Positions 33,857 through 46,023 of a stretch of DNA of 64,000 nucleotides are shown piece by piece. The notes beneath the pieces were generated by a model. That model saw nothing but the letters and a program-made list of their open reading frames with translations, was not told the origin of the DNA and did not search any database. Both the position numbers and the translations under genes were made by a program. The DNA lies in NCBI RefSeq assembly GCF_000001735.4, contig NC_003076.8:11098001-11162000 (forward strand), written 5' to 3'. Position 1 is the first letter of the stretch; each line of letters starts with the position of its first letter. Source of the DNA: Arabidopsis thaliana (lineage: Eukaryota > Streptophyta > Magnoliopsida > Brassicales > Brassicaceae).

Positions 33857-34611
33857 TTAATGGCCCGATTCCTCTCGAAGATCCTTCGCCCGCATTTGGC
33901 ACAACATCAGGCAGTACATGGACACATGCCCCAGTCCTCCGCAACAATAGCACTTGGTATAGTTATCCATATAGGACATAGTCGGTGGTGGATACAAGCA
34001 CTCTTCGGTCAGATGATCGGTATGACCACATATTTTGCACGGACGCTTAGCTGGTGTGGCCAACTTCTCCCCAATTGACTTCCTCGCTGCTGCTCGTATT
34101 ATGTGTTTAACCTTGGAGTTAATCCCATATACGATCCCAAGTGGATGCAGGTTTATTTGAACGATCCGCTGGTCCTAAGCCTTCTCTGATCCCATTTCCA
34201 ATTCTGCCGCTCTCTTTCCCTTCTGCCTCTCATCTTCTCCCTCCTTATCAACCATCTTTCCTTTGGACCTTTCTTCATCAAGTCTTAAACGATTCATCAA
34301 AGACTTCTGATTCAGTTCCTTTTCAAGTAGCATCGGATCCCACCTCCCATTTCCTTCATCATCACTCGGTTCATTCCCTTTAAACATTTCATCCTCCCAG
34401 CATGAATCCGCCTCGCTAGGGTTCAATATTATCAAGATAGCTTTCAAACTGTCCAAGGAGATGTTGATCACACTCGGACTCTTAGGTTCTGGCGTTAAGG
34501 ATTCAAATGAGTCCGACTAGGAATCACCCCCATCGTTCCCATTTTCTCCTCCTTCTTCCCCATTCGGACCATAGTCTTGAGCACACTCGACAATTAACTG
34601 ATCAATTGCGT
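33857..34611 (-). pseudogene. Element B gag-like protein, C-terminal part with two zinc knuckles
   Basis: One minus frame carries an acidic, Gly/Asp/Glu-rich region. A charged segment (LLEKELNQKSLMNRLRLDEER) follows, then two canonical CX2CX4HX4C knuckles (CKICGHTDHLTEEC and CYCCGGLGHVSMYC). Stops interrupt the frame at about 34517 and 34175. Solo LTR H cuts it at 34611; the N-terminal part continues at 49978-50328. I do not recognise the protein beyond the knuckles. A Gag/nucleocapsid role is inferred from position. Confidence 0.6.
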
Positions 34612-36234
34612 TGTAATGACCCTCACCTTGAGTATGACTTTGCCCGTGATGCGCCCGCAGTTTGCCCCAGTATGCCCCAGTTCGCCCGTAGTGTGCCCGC
34701 AGTGTGCCCGTAGTATGCCCGTGGTACGCCTGCAGTGTGCCCGCAGTAGGCAGTGTGAGCGACCCGCGCTGGCCTAAGTTTGGCCGAGATGGGCGTGTGC
34801 TGGACCATGGACCATGTCATCGACCTGCTTAAGGCTGCGAGCAGGTGGGTAAGCTGCTTGGTGTTTTGTGGCTGAGAATCGACCATGTCGATCTGCCAAA
34901 ATTCTGTGGCTGCGGAGCGGCCACCGAGCAGGATCCGGTTGGACGACAGGTGGGTGATGACTCAGGGCCGGTTGTCGCCCCTTGAGTAGCCCATGGACGG
35001 CTGTCGACTAGCGGGATGTGCTGAGTGTCTTGGGTGGTGACTCAGCGCCATGTGTCGCCGGGCAGGATGCGATTAGTGGCGAGACTCCGGTGACTCACGG
35101 CTGGGTGTCGCTCCCACAGCGTGTCCAGTCCGTGGGTCGCCTATCGAGCGTGGCTTGGTGGTGACGGCCGTAACAAGTCTCCCCAAGCACCTTAGCTAAC
35201 CAACTTCCCCGAAAACCTATAAATAGCCCTCATTCCTGATCCTTAGAACTTACACCTCGAATAAAAACCCACTATAAGTACCTTCGGCCACTAGTAAACC
35301 AGAGGAGAACCCGCGAAAAGACCCAATTTGGAAGTCGGTAAGTTTTCCGACCTTAGTTGCTTTTAGTAACCGCAGATTAGTACTTAATAGAGTTAGGTTG
35401 TGGATTGCTAGATAACCGAGTAAGAGAAGGAACCAATGGATTCGAGGGGGTAGGTATGGCCGTTTCCCGAGGATGCGTGGATCACCAGTAAGTCTCGGAC
35501 ATGTGAAGTAGCACATGTTTAGGTGTTTAATTTTATTTACTTATAATTGCCTAGGAGGTTAGTAAATCATACTAAGTGATAATTATTGTGTGATGCATTG
35601 TCTTTTGTTGTGATTGCATAATGTTAAAGTGTAGTATAAACGTTGTGCTACCCAAGTTCTGACAACATTGTCGATTGAGTCTTGCTTGTTGATTGTAAAT
35701 TGCTTGGTATAGTTAGGTGTTCCGATAGCGGTATAGGTGAAACCCTAGAGATCCCGGTCTAATTGAGTAATACTAGGTTACTCATGATGCTACCTTTTTG
35801 TTTACACGAAACCTTAGCGGGGAATCTATAAACGGCGCGATGATCATTAGGCCAACCAGCTTAGATTTTACAGCTCTTGCAAATACTGATAATGTTTATT
35901 ATATATGATTTCCTATGAAAATTAATAAGGATCCGCCCTATATACGAGTTTTGGTAACGTTTTATTCGTATATATATAATGTAATGATTTAACCCTTTTT
36001 ATAATGGAATTGATGGTTGAATCGATAATATTATTAGTCTAGTCCAAGACTAACACAACTCGTGTTCTCGGAACGGGTTGAAAAGCCTTAGGCCACGAAC
36101 ACGACGAAAAGTTTCTCACGGTTGGTCGACTATGTGAACGGTCGTGTTCCGGACACCTGGTTGACTAACTACAAGGGTCTAACGTGATGCTTCCGAATTT
36201 GTCCTTAGTTTTAGGACGGTTCGGGGGTGTTACA
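34612..36234 (+). mobile_element. Solo LTR H (chromovirus type)
   Basis: It starts TGTAATGACCC (34612) and ends TCGGGGGTGTTACA (36234). Flanks are TGCGT (34607-34611) and CGCGT (36235-36239), one mismatch. It has a TATA box TATAAATA at 35218-35225, phased GCCC motifs at 34642-34745 and an imperfect TGAGTAAT palindrome at 35764-35784. No PBS or PPT. It lies in the gag of element B. Confidence 0.8.
34641..34745. repeat. 10-11 bp phased TGCCC repeat in LTR H
   Basis: The G of GCCC (or GCC) falls at 34642, 34653, 34664, 34674, 34684, 34695, 34706, 34717, 34728 and 34739. Spacing is always 10 or 11 bp over ten copies. Confidence 0.9.
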
Positions 36235-36240
36235 CGCGTG

Positions 36241-37449
36241 TGATATGGTTCAAATTACCTAGAACTACTCTCTCAAATAAGAGATCAATTGCAGTATTTT
36301 AGGATCGAATTCTCAAAGTTCTTTTGTTCAAACAATGAGTTAAATGTCAAGATTAAGCTAGCAGGGTATGAGTGAAATAGTAAGTAAACAAAGTAAAAAG
36401 ACAGCAGATTGATTGGGTTGTAAACGATTAGGAAAAGAGCTAGGAACATGGTATCCTCAGGAAACTATTAGTTAGTAGATTTAATAAAAGCTAGGTTGTT
36501 ATCGAACCATTCTTAAACTCAAACTCTAATTATGGAATAACCGGGGGGCGTGCCGCGAAACTCCCTATATCTATAGCCAATAATAACCGGAGAAGCCGAG
36601 AAACTATCAACCTAAATATGCATTCTTAACGAGTTCAATTTTTCATCTTAGTAAATAGGCCGATTCTTATTACACACCTATAAACCAGACTCATCAAATA
36701 ATAGATCCAACTATAGATACCTATGGCGGGCATATCTATTGTCTAGATTCAAGATCTAGTTAATTACTCTAGATCTAGCATTAAGCATAATTAAAGATGA
36801 AGAATTCTACAGATAACCTAGCAAAGGGGGCAATCTACTAAACCATATGAATCCCTAATGAGAAACCATATTCCTAACAAGCAGACTATTCAGACATATT
36901 GAATGAAACAAACAACATAATTGAGATAGAAAGCATAAACACAGTAAACAGAGAAGGGGAAAGAAAGGATCTCTTCACTGTATTAAAAACTAGAATGAAT
37001 CTCTCAAGAACAATGGATGAATAGCTTATGTCTCTCACAATAGGGTTTTGCAAAGAACTTGATAAAAGACTTTATTTACGAAACTTAGGTCTAAAACAAT
37101 ATATATAGACCCTAAAAACGTCCAGGGACTACTAATGCAAATAGGGAAGTCTTTTGGGGCAAATTTGATCTTTTATAAACTCAAAAGCGTCTAGGGTTTT
37201 TGCTGGGCCAAAATTGGTGTCGATCGACACCAAGAATGTGTCGATCGACACTCCTCGCTGATTTCTGAACCAAAATCGTCCTTAGCTTCCTTTTCCTTAG
37301 CTTTTGCTCCAAAATGTCTCCTTATCTCCATTGTTGTCCCATTGAATTGAATACCTGAAAAGACACTAAAAATACTCGAGAAATAACTTAAAGACTCAAA
37401 ATCCTATACGTAAAACATAGATAAAATTGGTGAAAATCGGGTTATATCA
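36241..37449 (-). repeat. 3' LTR of Athila-N
   Basis: Runs from TGATATGGTTC (36241) to GGGTTATATCA (37449), 1,209 bp. It holds the two palindromes GGTGTCGATCGACACC (37216-37231) and TGTGTCGATCGACACT (37237-37252), with centres 21 bp apart. Confidence 0.9.
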
Positions 37450-37488
37450 ACTCCCCCAGACTTAGCTTTTGCTTGCCCTCAAGCAAAA
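37450..37488 (-). other. Polypurine tract and hairpin of Athila-N
   Basis: On minus the primer CTAAGTCTGGGGGAGT precedes the LTR start. Beside it TTTTGCTTG (37467-37475), CCCT and CAAGCAAAA (37480-37488) form a perfect 9-bp inverted repeat with a 4-base loop. Confidence 0.75.
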
Positions 37489-38999
37489 CACAAAAGCCGA
37501 ACCCGTGGAAGAGGTTTTGAAAACAAAGGAACTCCCAACATTCTCTAGCCTATTACCATGATCATTCAAACTAAGTCCATATGCCTAACAAGTCTAATCA
37601 AATCCTAACCAACATGTACTTCTCTGCAAGCTTACACAACATTCTAGATTCCATACCTAAGTTCCACAACTATATCCACCAGGCTTTCATCGCTGGGTCT
37701 CATCAAACAAGCCACCATTCAAGATCCTTCTAGACTCATTCATGTACTATACCATGATAAATTAACCATTCTTTATATATTTTTTTCTTTTTCAGTGTTC
37801 TTTCTCTCCCCCTGACTTATTCTTTTTTGAGAGTAAACAAAGGGGAACTCGCATACTAGATCGACACCCTCGGCATTTTCCAACCTTTGTAATTGATTAT
37901 TCCAAAAAATGTATAATAATGGGGTCATAGGAAACATTCCTACCCCTATACACTATCCGAAAGTCGTCTCAATCTCTCATTATATATATTTTTTTCATTT
38001 TATAAGGGGAGAGGAACATATTCTTTTTATCACATTGGTCTCAATATCAGGTATGAACGAGGAATCAAGATCTATGAATACTAACCGTTTGAAGAGGTAA
38101 AAGGAAGAGTAGTGAGATTAGCTCCAGCCTTAGTGGTTGAGTTGGAAACTAGGATATCCTCTAGTCTGTTGGTTTGCCATCTAGATTTTCCAATAGTCGG
38201 ATTGGCTCGAACCTGCAGCACTCATAAATCAGGCAATAAACAAGAGAAATATAGATCATGATTCCTAACTAAACTAAAGAAAACGTTTTTTTTTTTTTTT
38301 GGGAAGGGAAATAAAAGAAGTAACCAAATGAACTGCAAAACGAAAAATAATAAGAAACAAAAATAAAAGCATCAATAGTAAGAACCTCCCCCAGACTTAG
38401 ACGACACAGTCCCCAGTGGCATTCAAATCCAGAGAAAGCGGGAAAAATAAATCAAAAATAAAAGAAAATAAAAGAAAGGGAAAAGAAAAATCAAACCAGT
38501 GGGTTGCCTCCCACTAAGCGCTTGTTTTGAGTCAATAGCTTGACTTGGCGGAGTTCAGGATGTGGGTGGAGTGGTGGAGGATTGCATCTGCCGCCTCGCC
38601 TTCCAAGGTGGTGTGTAAACGGATCTGGTTGTAGCAGCTTCTGGTGTCGATCGACACTCAGTGGTGTGTTAATCGACACTCTTCTCGTCACCTGCAAGAA
38701 CAATAAGAGAAACAAGCTTTCGAGGAACTCTAGGCTTGTTATCTAGTGAAGCAGTCTTCGAATAATCTAAAGAATTAATCAAAGATAAAACAGGAGAAGA
38801 GAAAGATGAGAACTTATCACATAGGTCCTCAATTGGTGTGGGCTGAAGAGAATGTGCAGAATCCTCTGTCTGTGAAACCCGAGGGTGTCGATCGACAGGG
38901 GTAGTGGTGTCGATCGACACCGTTCCTCTACAACTCTCATTGGCGAGCTGAACGGGTTTGGAGCGTTGTGTGTGGCTCTGTGGTGGGATTCTGATCAAT
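37489..38999 (-). other. Athila-N 3' interior, mostly non-coding
   Basis: Contains a T-rich run (about 37775-37800), a homopolymer T run (38286-38300) and an inner purine site, CCCCCAGACTTAG, at about 38393. GGGTTGCCTCCCACT lies at 38504, and palindrome pairs with centres 22 bp apart lie at 38643-38680 and 38884-38921. A short frame here reads VSIN/VDRH-type residues, which are the palindromes translated. I see no real gene. Confidence 0.6.
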
Positions 39000-40256
39000 C
39001 TAGGGAGGTGTGTCTGTGCTGGAGGCAATGCAACTGATAGGCTTAGTAAGCTCTGAACCATCCATGCCAAACTCCATCTCTGAATTACAAACCTTGAGAG
39101 AGATTCTCCCTCTCTTCACATCAAACCTAGTACCAGCTGTAACTAAGGATGCTCTTCCAAGGATAAGGGGATCCTTGGGTTCCTTCTCATAGTCCAGGAC
39201 CACGAAATCAGCAGGGATTATGGAGTTACCAACCTTAACATGAACATCTTCAAGGATTCCTTCAGGGCTTCGCTTGGAACGATCCGCGAAGAGATGAGTG
39301 ATGCTAGTAGGCCTGTAGTGAGTCATGCCTAGTCTCTCAGCAACAGACTTGGGCATGAGGTTGATGCTTGATCCTAGATCACACAAAGAGCAGCTGAATC
39401 TGCTTGTGGAGATAGAGCAATCAAGAACAAAGCTACCTGGATCTGGAATCTTCTCAATTGTCTAACCAGGAGTAATGGTGCGGATGTACTCAGCTATGTC
39501 TACTCTCTATGCCTTCTCCTTCTTGGCCTTAGGCAGCATGATTGCACTGATATCTCTGGTAAGCAGCTTAGCTTCATCTGAACTAATTCCAATGTCAACA
39601 AGTCGCTTGACATACCTGTTGAGTGAGGCGGAAGATGTCTCTGAAACATCCTTAGGAAGAGTATGGAGGATCTTCTCCATTATGGCTGTGCACTTGGCAG
39701 CATGAAGCTTCTGCTTAGAACAACGCCTCCTCGGATAAGGGATAGGAGGAGTGTAGACAAACTCGGGATGCATAGGTATTTGCACCTCACAGGGTGGAGT
39801 CCGGATCCAGTGTCGATCGACAGTAGAGGGGTATCGATCGACACCGTCGTATTGAGTCGTCTCTGAGAAAAGGGTCCCGTATGGTGTCGATCGACACCAT
39901 CTCTGCAACTGCGAGCTCCAACTCGTCTTCAATGTCCAATTCCTCACACACATCTTCTCCTTCTCTGATCAAGATGGCATTGCAGCTCTTCTTTGGGTTA
40001 GCATCAGGGTAACCAGGAAGAAAACCCTCTTGTCTCTTGATAGATTGTGCAGTTTGAGCTACATGTACATCTAGCTTCTTCAAGTGAGAACTTAGATTGT
40101 CGATCTTCCCATTAAGATCTATGTAGACATCATCAAACTTGCCATTAAATTCCACAACAAGCTTTGTTTGGCTCTCCAGAATCTGCTCAAGCATCGATTC
40201 CACTCTTGTCTCTGATGAGGGTGGGGGGGGGGGGCTTGGTAAGTTGAATTACCATA
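39000..40256 (-). pseudogene. Athila-N gag C-terminus, linker and aspartic protease
   Basis: In order: RNYGNSTYQAPPP at the edge of element C, MESMLEQILESQTKLVVEFN, the linker with QIPMHPEFVYTPPIPYP and SASLNRYVKRLVDIG, then the protease CDLGSSINLMPKSVAERLG...DPLILGRASLVTAGT. The active site is DLG, not DT/SG, as usual in Athila. Frameshifts lie near 39800-39890, where three TCGATCGA palindromes also sit, and near 39450. A run of ten or more Gs at about 40222-40234 lies within the coding region. Confidence 0.75.
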
Positions 40257-40261
40257 GTTCC

Positions 40262-41520
40262 TGAAAGGCCCCGATCCAGACTGCCTAAAGTCCGGACGAG
40301 TTCTCTCGACCCAAGCCACTAAGTGACTCGGCCCTAACCGTTTATGAGGTTCTTTCCTAGTCTAATCCGTTCCATATGATTCCGTGATTCAATATATGAG
40401 ACGAATAGAGTAAACAACCAATCGGATACTTTATTGATTAAGCAAAGGATTCGATACAACCTATGAGTTTGCATATAAGCTATTACAAGTCATATAATCG
40501 ATCCCTAGACTATCCGAACTATCACCACCCATCAGCCCGGCCTTGAGTCTCTCGCGCTTAAGCCAAGTCCTTCCCACGATCACCATTTGTTCCTGAAAGT
40601 CATAGAGCCATAAGTAATCTCATTTACTTAATCATATGCAAGTCCATGCAATGCTCTATATGCCATACACTACTCGGATACGTGGAGAGAATTCAGAGAG
40701 GGGAAGATCGCGCATCAGTCCGGCCGATTCTCGGCAGGTCAGTTAAGACCCGCCGGTCCTCCGCCGAGCCGCGTCCCTGCCTCAGCCGATCCCTACCTGG
40801 ACCGAGTCTTGTGTAGGATGCACATGACCCGGATACTACCCAGCCCTCTAGTCGATCCTTTCAAGGATCCGACTACTAACTCACATCCTAGAACCCTTAG
40901 ACTCAAAGTCTAGGATCCCTTACCTTCCTTCTCGAGGTTAGGTCGATCCGACCCTCCTTCTTTATTGCCGGCCACAGCCCGGCTACCGAATCCTAAGACT
41001 ATTTATTCTCCCAAGAGGGAGAGAGTTTTAATGGTGAGTTTCTTGTGTTTTCGGTGTGTTGTGGTGAGTGGATGCTTCCCGAATCAACACATCCGTTCCT
41101 TGCACCTTTCCAAAGAGTTGCACCTTTCCGAAGAGTTGCGCCTTTCCGAAGAGTTGTATCTCTTCGCCCATAACCACCCAGCTAGTCCGTTACTCGTCCA
41201 GTTACCTCGAGCTCGTCCGTCACTCGTCCAGCTACCTCGAGCTCGTCCGTCACTCGTCCAGCTACCTCGAGCTCAACCGTCACTCGTCCAACTGCCCGAG
41301 CTGGACTGTCACTCGACCTGAGTAACCGTCACTCCTTCCAGCTGAGCTTGAGCTTTGGGCGAGCTGACCCAACTGATTTCTTTACGATCCTAGCTTAGCC
41401 TGCATGATTTCTCCTTTGTCCGAGCTTATGGCCAGCTCCTTCTCACTTGTCTGAGACTACACCTTCTTCTCTCGGACCAAGTCCTAGCCAACGATCCTAT
41501 TGAGGATCGCGGGCGTTACA
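40262..41520 (-). repeat. 3' LTR of element C
   Basis: Minus: TGTAACGCCCGCGATCC...GGGGCCTTTCA, 1,259 bp. It contains an 18-bp repeat TTGCACCTTTCCGAAGAG (41101-41155) and a 30-bp repeat TCACTCGTCCAGCTACCTCGAGC-like with ACTCGTCC at 41192, 41222, 41252 and 41282. A TATA-like AATAAATAG on minus lies near 41002-41010. The PPT on minus (CAAGGGGGGGGAGACT) adjoins at 41521. Confidence 0.9.
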
Positions 41521-41590
41521 AGTCTCCCCCCCCTTGAATTGGATTTGTCCTCGAATCCGCATCAAGTTGATCTTTACCCATCTCCTTGAA

Positions 41591-44500
41591 TCACTCCGGA
41601 AAATTGGCCTTCATCTTATTCTCGGTTTTCCAAGTGTATTCTTCACGGCCTCCACAATTCCACAAGACTTTTAACAAATCCCTTGATTTTCCCCGAGTCC
41701 CTTTCGTCATCCGGTCCATGATCCGTACCGGCCATGCTTCCACCGTCATGTTCTCCTTTAACCCGGGAGGTATATCTTCCACGCTTTCTTCTTGATCACT
41801 TAAACACTTCCGTAATTGTGACACATGGAAGACGTTGTGAAACGCATTTAGTTTTGGAGGAAGGTCAAGTTTGTATGCCACCGCCCCTACTCGTTCGATC
41901 GCCTTGTACGGGCCAACATACCTTGGGCTTAACTTTTTCCTTGAGGTGAATCGCCCTGCCCCTTTGTAGGTCATCGCCTTTAAGTACACCAAATCTCCTA
42001 CTTGGAATTCCAATTCCTTTCGATGTTTGTTGGCGTAGCTTTTCTGTCGATCTTGGGCTTCCTTTAACTTGATTTTTAAGAACTTCATTCTCTCCGTGGT
42101 TTCATCCACGATCGTAGGTCCAAACAACCGACGTTCGCCCACAGGCGTCTAACACAACGGTGTTCTACAAGCTCGACCATACAACGCCACATAGGGAGAC
42201 ATACCAATACTAGCTTGAAAACTATTATTGTATGCAAACTCTACTAACCTTAGAAATTTCTCCCAGTTTCCTCCCCAATCCAAGACGCATGCCCTCAACA
42301 TGTCCTCAAGGGTTTGAATCGTTCGTTTGGACTGTCCGTCTGTCTGTGGGTGGTAGGCAGTACTTAGGTTCGCTCGAGTTCCTAAGGCCTTTTGGAAAGC
42401 CTTCCAAAACTTTGACGTGAACCTTGAGTCTCGGTCTGACACTATACTAACCGGAATCCCATGTAACCGCACGATCTCGTCTATATACTTCTCGGCAATG
42501 ATTTCCGCTCCATCCTTATCCAAGATCGCCATGAAGTGCGCAGACTTAGTCAATCGGTCTACCACAACCCATACCGCATTGTGTTTGGATTTGATCCCCG
42601 TTGGCAGTCCAGTGACGAAGTCCATCGTTATGTGGTCCCACTTCCATTCCGGTATAGGTAGGTTTTGTAACAACCCACTTGGTACTTGATGCTCCGCCTT
42701 GACCATTTGACAAGTCGGGCACTTGGCCACCCATCTGGCCACGTCTTTCTTCATTCCTACCCAATGGTAGTACCTTTTAAGGTCGCGGTACATCTTGTTC
42801 GACCCAGGATGGATTGAGAACTTCGATTGATGCGCCTCTCTTAGGATCTCCTCCTTTAATGCCCTATCGTTCGGCACACATACTCGATCGTTCACCACGA
42901 TTGTACCATTGTTCGAGGTTTGGTACTCGGTCTTGTTGTTTAGTGCCCATCCTTTTATCTCCTCGTCCCGTTCCTGAGCCAGCCGGATCCTACTAAGCAA
43001 GTCGGCCTGACCGTCCCGTTCCGCCTCAACTTCCGAGCGCCTCCTACTCAGGGCGTCGGTGACTTGGTTGGCATTGCACGGATGGTACGCTATATCCAAG
43101 TCGTAATCCGCCACAAGTTCCATCCACCTTCTTTGCCTTAGATTCAACTCCGGCTGAGTGAATATGTACTTTAGGATTTTGTGGTCAGTATAGATTTGAA
43201 CTTTAGCACCATACAAGTATGATCGCCAAATCTTCAAGGCAAATACTACCGCGGCCATTTCCAAATCATGCGTAGGGTAATTCTTCTCATGTTTTCGCAA
43301 TTGCCTTGATGCGTATGCGATAACACTCCCCTTTTGCATCAGTACGCATCCTAGTCCCACTATGGATGCGTCCGTATAAACCGTATAGGGCTCACCTTCC
43401 TCCGGTAAGACCAATACCGGTGCATTAGTCAACATGGCCTTTAACTCCAGGAAGCTTTTCTCGCACTCATCCGACCAGTTGAATGCGGGGTCTTTTCCGG
43501 TCAGTCGAGTCAAGGGTTGGGCCATGCTCGCAAAACTCATTACGAACCTTCGGTAATACCCCGCTAGTCCGAGAAAACTCCTAATCTCGGTGGCATTCCG
43601 TGGTCGTGGCCACTCCTTTATTGACCGTATTTTCTCCGGATCAACCGATACTCCTTGGTCCGAGATAACATGACCAAGAAAACCAACGCTCCTTTGCCAA
43701 AATGAGCATTTACTTAACTTCCCAAATAGCTCATGTTCCCTTAGCCGTTCCAGCACCGCCCTTAGATGTTCTTGGTGAGCTTCCCAAGATTTCGAGTAAA
43801 CAAGGATATCGTCAATGAAGATGATAACAAACTCGTCTAAGAAATCCCGGAATACCCCATTCATCATTTTCATGAAGGCTGCTGGTGCATTGGTCAATCC
43901 GAATGGCATGACCACAAACTCAAAGTGGTCGTACCTTGTCCGGAAAGCCGTTTTCCTCACGTCCGTTGGCGCTATGGGAATTTGGTGATATCTTGAGGCC
44001 AAGTCGATTTTTGAAAACCACTGTGCACCTCCAAGTTGATCCATCAACTCATCTATCCGGGGTAAAGGATATTTGTTTTTCACAGTAACTTTATTCAATC
44101 CCCAATAGTCGATGCATAGCCTAAAGCTACCATCTTTCTTTTTCACAAACAGAACCGGCGCACCCCATGGTGAGCTACTCGGCCTGATGAATCCTTTATC
44201 CAACAACTCCTCCAACTGTTTCTTTAGCTCCGCCATTTCCGCTGGTGCCATCCGGTACGGAGCTTTAGATATGGGGGTTGTCCCGGGCTCGAGTTCTATC
44301 GTGAACGGGTCTGACCGGTCCGGTGGTACACCACTAACAGCCGCAAACACGTCCGAGAACTCGTTGACGATCGGAATGTCTTTCAACTCCGCACTCGCCC
44401 CCACTTCCTTGGTTGTGATCGTGGCTAAATATGCCTCACAACCTTTCCCGAGCATCCTTTCAGCCTGGATTGTCGAGATTACCAAGCTTCCCGAGGTTGT

Positions 44501-44859
44501 TCTTATTCCTTGGAATTTTAACATACCCTCGTCCCTCTCGAATTGTATCCGTCCTCGGTGACAATCTATGTGAGCCTTGTACTTCCCCAACCAGTCCATC
44601 CCTAAGATAACATCATGTTTCTTTAGTGGGACAATGATTAGGTCCGCGGGCATATTGACACCGTTCACTACAACCGAGATGCCCCGAACAAGTCCGGTCG
44701 GATACATTGCCTGTCCGCCGGCCGCTCGTACCATTCCATAATCGGTGTTTGGTTCTTTCCTGAACCCACCTGTTTCAACCAATTCTGGACTAACAAAACA
44801 ATGTGTAGCCCCAGAATCAAATAGAGTGTGCGTTACTACGTCACCACCTCTCAAGGTCC
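41591..44859 (-). CDS. pol: Element C pol polyprotein, one premature stop
   Basis: Protease [12 protein letters not shown] (DSG intact), then RT with [30 protein letters not shown] and the catalytic [10 protein letters not shown]. RNase H has [14 protein letters not shown] and [11 protein letters not shown]. The integrase zinc finger is H-H...CPTC. The core has D in TMDFVTG and D in VSDRDSRF, but the Glu expected 35 residues later is Lys (DGQSKRT). The tail has VGDLVYLKA and FHVSQLRK, then a degenerate chromodomain-like end (PVRIMDRM...REEYTWKTE). A TAG at 42149-42151 (Trp expected in TPLC-TPV) is in frame. Otherwise the frame is open from 45061 to 41591. Confidence 0.9.
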
Positions 44860-44962
44860 CTACACATTCCCTTAGAATGCTGAGTACCTCCCCTTTCCCA
44901 TATGTATGATGCAATGCAAATGCAGTTATTGAAATAATGAATAGGGAGTTGTGAGAACGTAC
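44860..44962 (-). other. Candidate intron between gag and pol of element C
   Basis: On minus, AITG-coding sequence is followed by GTACGTTCTC... and ends ...GGAATGTGTAG before GGACCTTGAGAGG. Length is 103 nt (1 mod 3). Gag and pol lie in different frames, and removing exactly this GT-AG interval joins ITG to TLRGG...THTLFDSGA in one frame. If retained, Gag ends at a stop shortly afterwards. A branch-like TTCTAAG is near the 3' end. Splicing itself is inferred. Confidence 0.55.
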
Positions 44963-45896
44963 CAGTGATCGCCCTGAAGTTTCCGGCATCGTTAGCTTCC
45001 TCCGACAACTCATAAACTCGCGGTGCCACGGCTTGCCGCTTTGGGGGAGGCGGCAGTCCATTTCCCCCGCGATTGTCCCTTTGTCCGGCCTGCTTCTCCG
45101 CAGTCAACTTAGGGCACTCTCGCTTTAGATGTCCAGTCTTTCCGCAATAGAAACAAGTCCTTGTCTCTTCACCGAGAACCTTGGACTGTCCTGGTTCCAT
45201 TCTCGGGCAACTTTGGATCGCATGGTCCTTGCTTCCACACCGGCCACATGCACCTATGGCCTTCCAGCAAGTTCCGCTGTGGCTCTTACCACAGGTCACG
45301 CATTCCCCGGTCTTAGCATCGGACTTGGTGTTATCCACCTTGTTAAATTTCCTTTTCTTATCCGCGGGTTTGGTGGATTGATTGTTCCGGATCGGTGCTT
45401 TCTCCCGGTTCAAGTACCTCTCCTCCTCGATCCCTTCCTCAATCATTGCTGCCCTTTCAACCAATTCGGAAACCGAGTTGAATGTCCGGACCAAACAATG
45501 GTTGCGGATCTCTATCCTTAGTCCACGGATAAATCGACGCACTTGAGCTTGTTTCTCCTCAAGTTCACGTCCCACATAACGCCTTAGGCGGTTAAATTCC
45601 TCATCATATTCACGCACCGTGCGGTTCCCTTGAACTAGGTCGAGGTACGCACATTCAAGCCTATCCCAAGCCTCCGATGGAAAGTACTTCTTGTTAAACT
45701 CGTGTTTGAAATCCGCAAAGGACCGGACCTCGTCCCCTCTGCGTTTCTCGACGGTTAACCACCAGTTATGGGCGTCTCCTTCAAGGAAGTGGACCACAAT
45801 GTCCCTTTGGTAATCCTCAAGGCAGCGGGTAGACTTGAAGTTCCTCTTGAGTCTACTCCTCCACTCATCGGCTACAATCGGGTCCGTACTGCCCAT
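44963..45896 (-). CDS. gag: Element C gag with three zinc knuckles
   Basis: The first in-frame ATG is at 45896 ([12 protein letters not shown]). The frame is open upstream to 46004, but only from a TTG next to the PBS, so a normal Gag N-terminus seems short or lost. Capsid blocks: [42 protein letters not shown] and [13 protein letters not shown]. The nucleocapsid has [26 protein letters not shown] and [14 protein letters not shown]. Without splicing the frame runs on to a stop at 44841. Confidence 0.85.
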
Positions 45897-46007
45897 GAAG
45901 TGTCTCGTGCCCAGCCTTGAGATATGTTCGAGAACAACTATCGCGAGATTCTCAAGCCGACAAGGGGTGATACCCCTTAACCCAACACCTAGTCCTAGAA
46001 CCAAGCA

Positions 46008-46023
46008 TGCTCTGATACCAACT
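46008..46023 (-). other. Primer-binding site of element C (tRNA-Met)
   Basis: Minus AGTTGGTATCAGAGC starts right after the 5' LTR. TGGTATCAGAGC is complementary to the 3' end of plant initiator tRNA-Met. Confidence 0.9.

Noticed and set aside
38491..38746. Short ORFs with VSIDT/VDRH-type residues as novel repeat proteins
   Set aside because: They are the palindromes read in other frames, with frame changes between neighbouring copies.
42149..45061. 970-residue ORF as a host gene
   Set aside because: It contains retropepsin, RT, RNase H and integrase motifs and lies between two near-identical LTRs with a 5-bp duplication.
46008..46023. tRNA gene signals at GGTATCAGAGC sites (also 29641, 50460, 58563)
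   Set aside because: Only the 3'-end complement of tRNA-Met is present, next to LTR ends; these are primer-binding sites.
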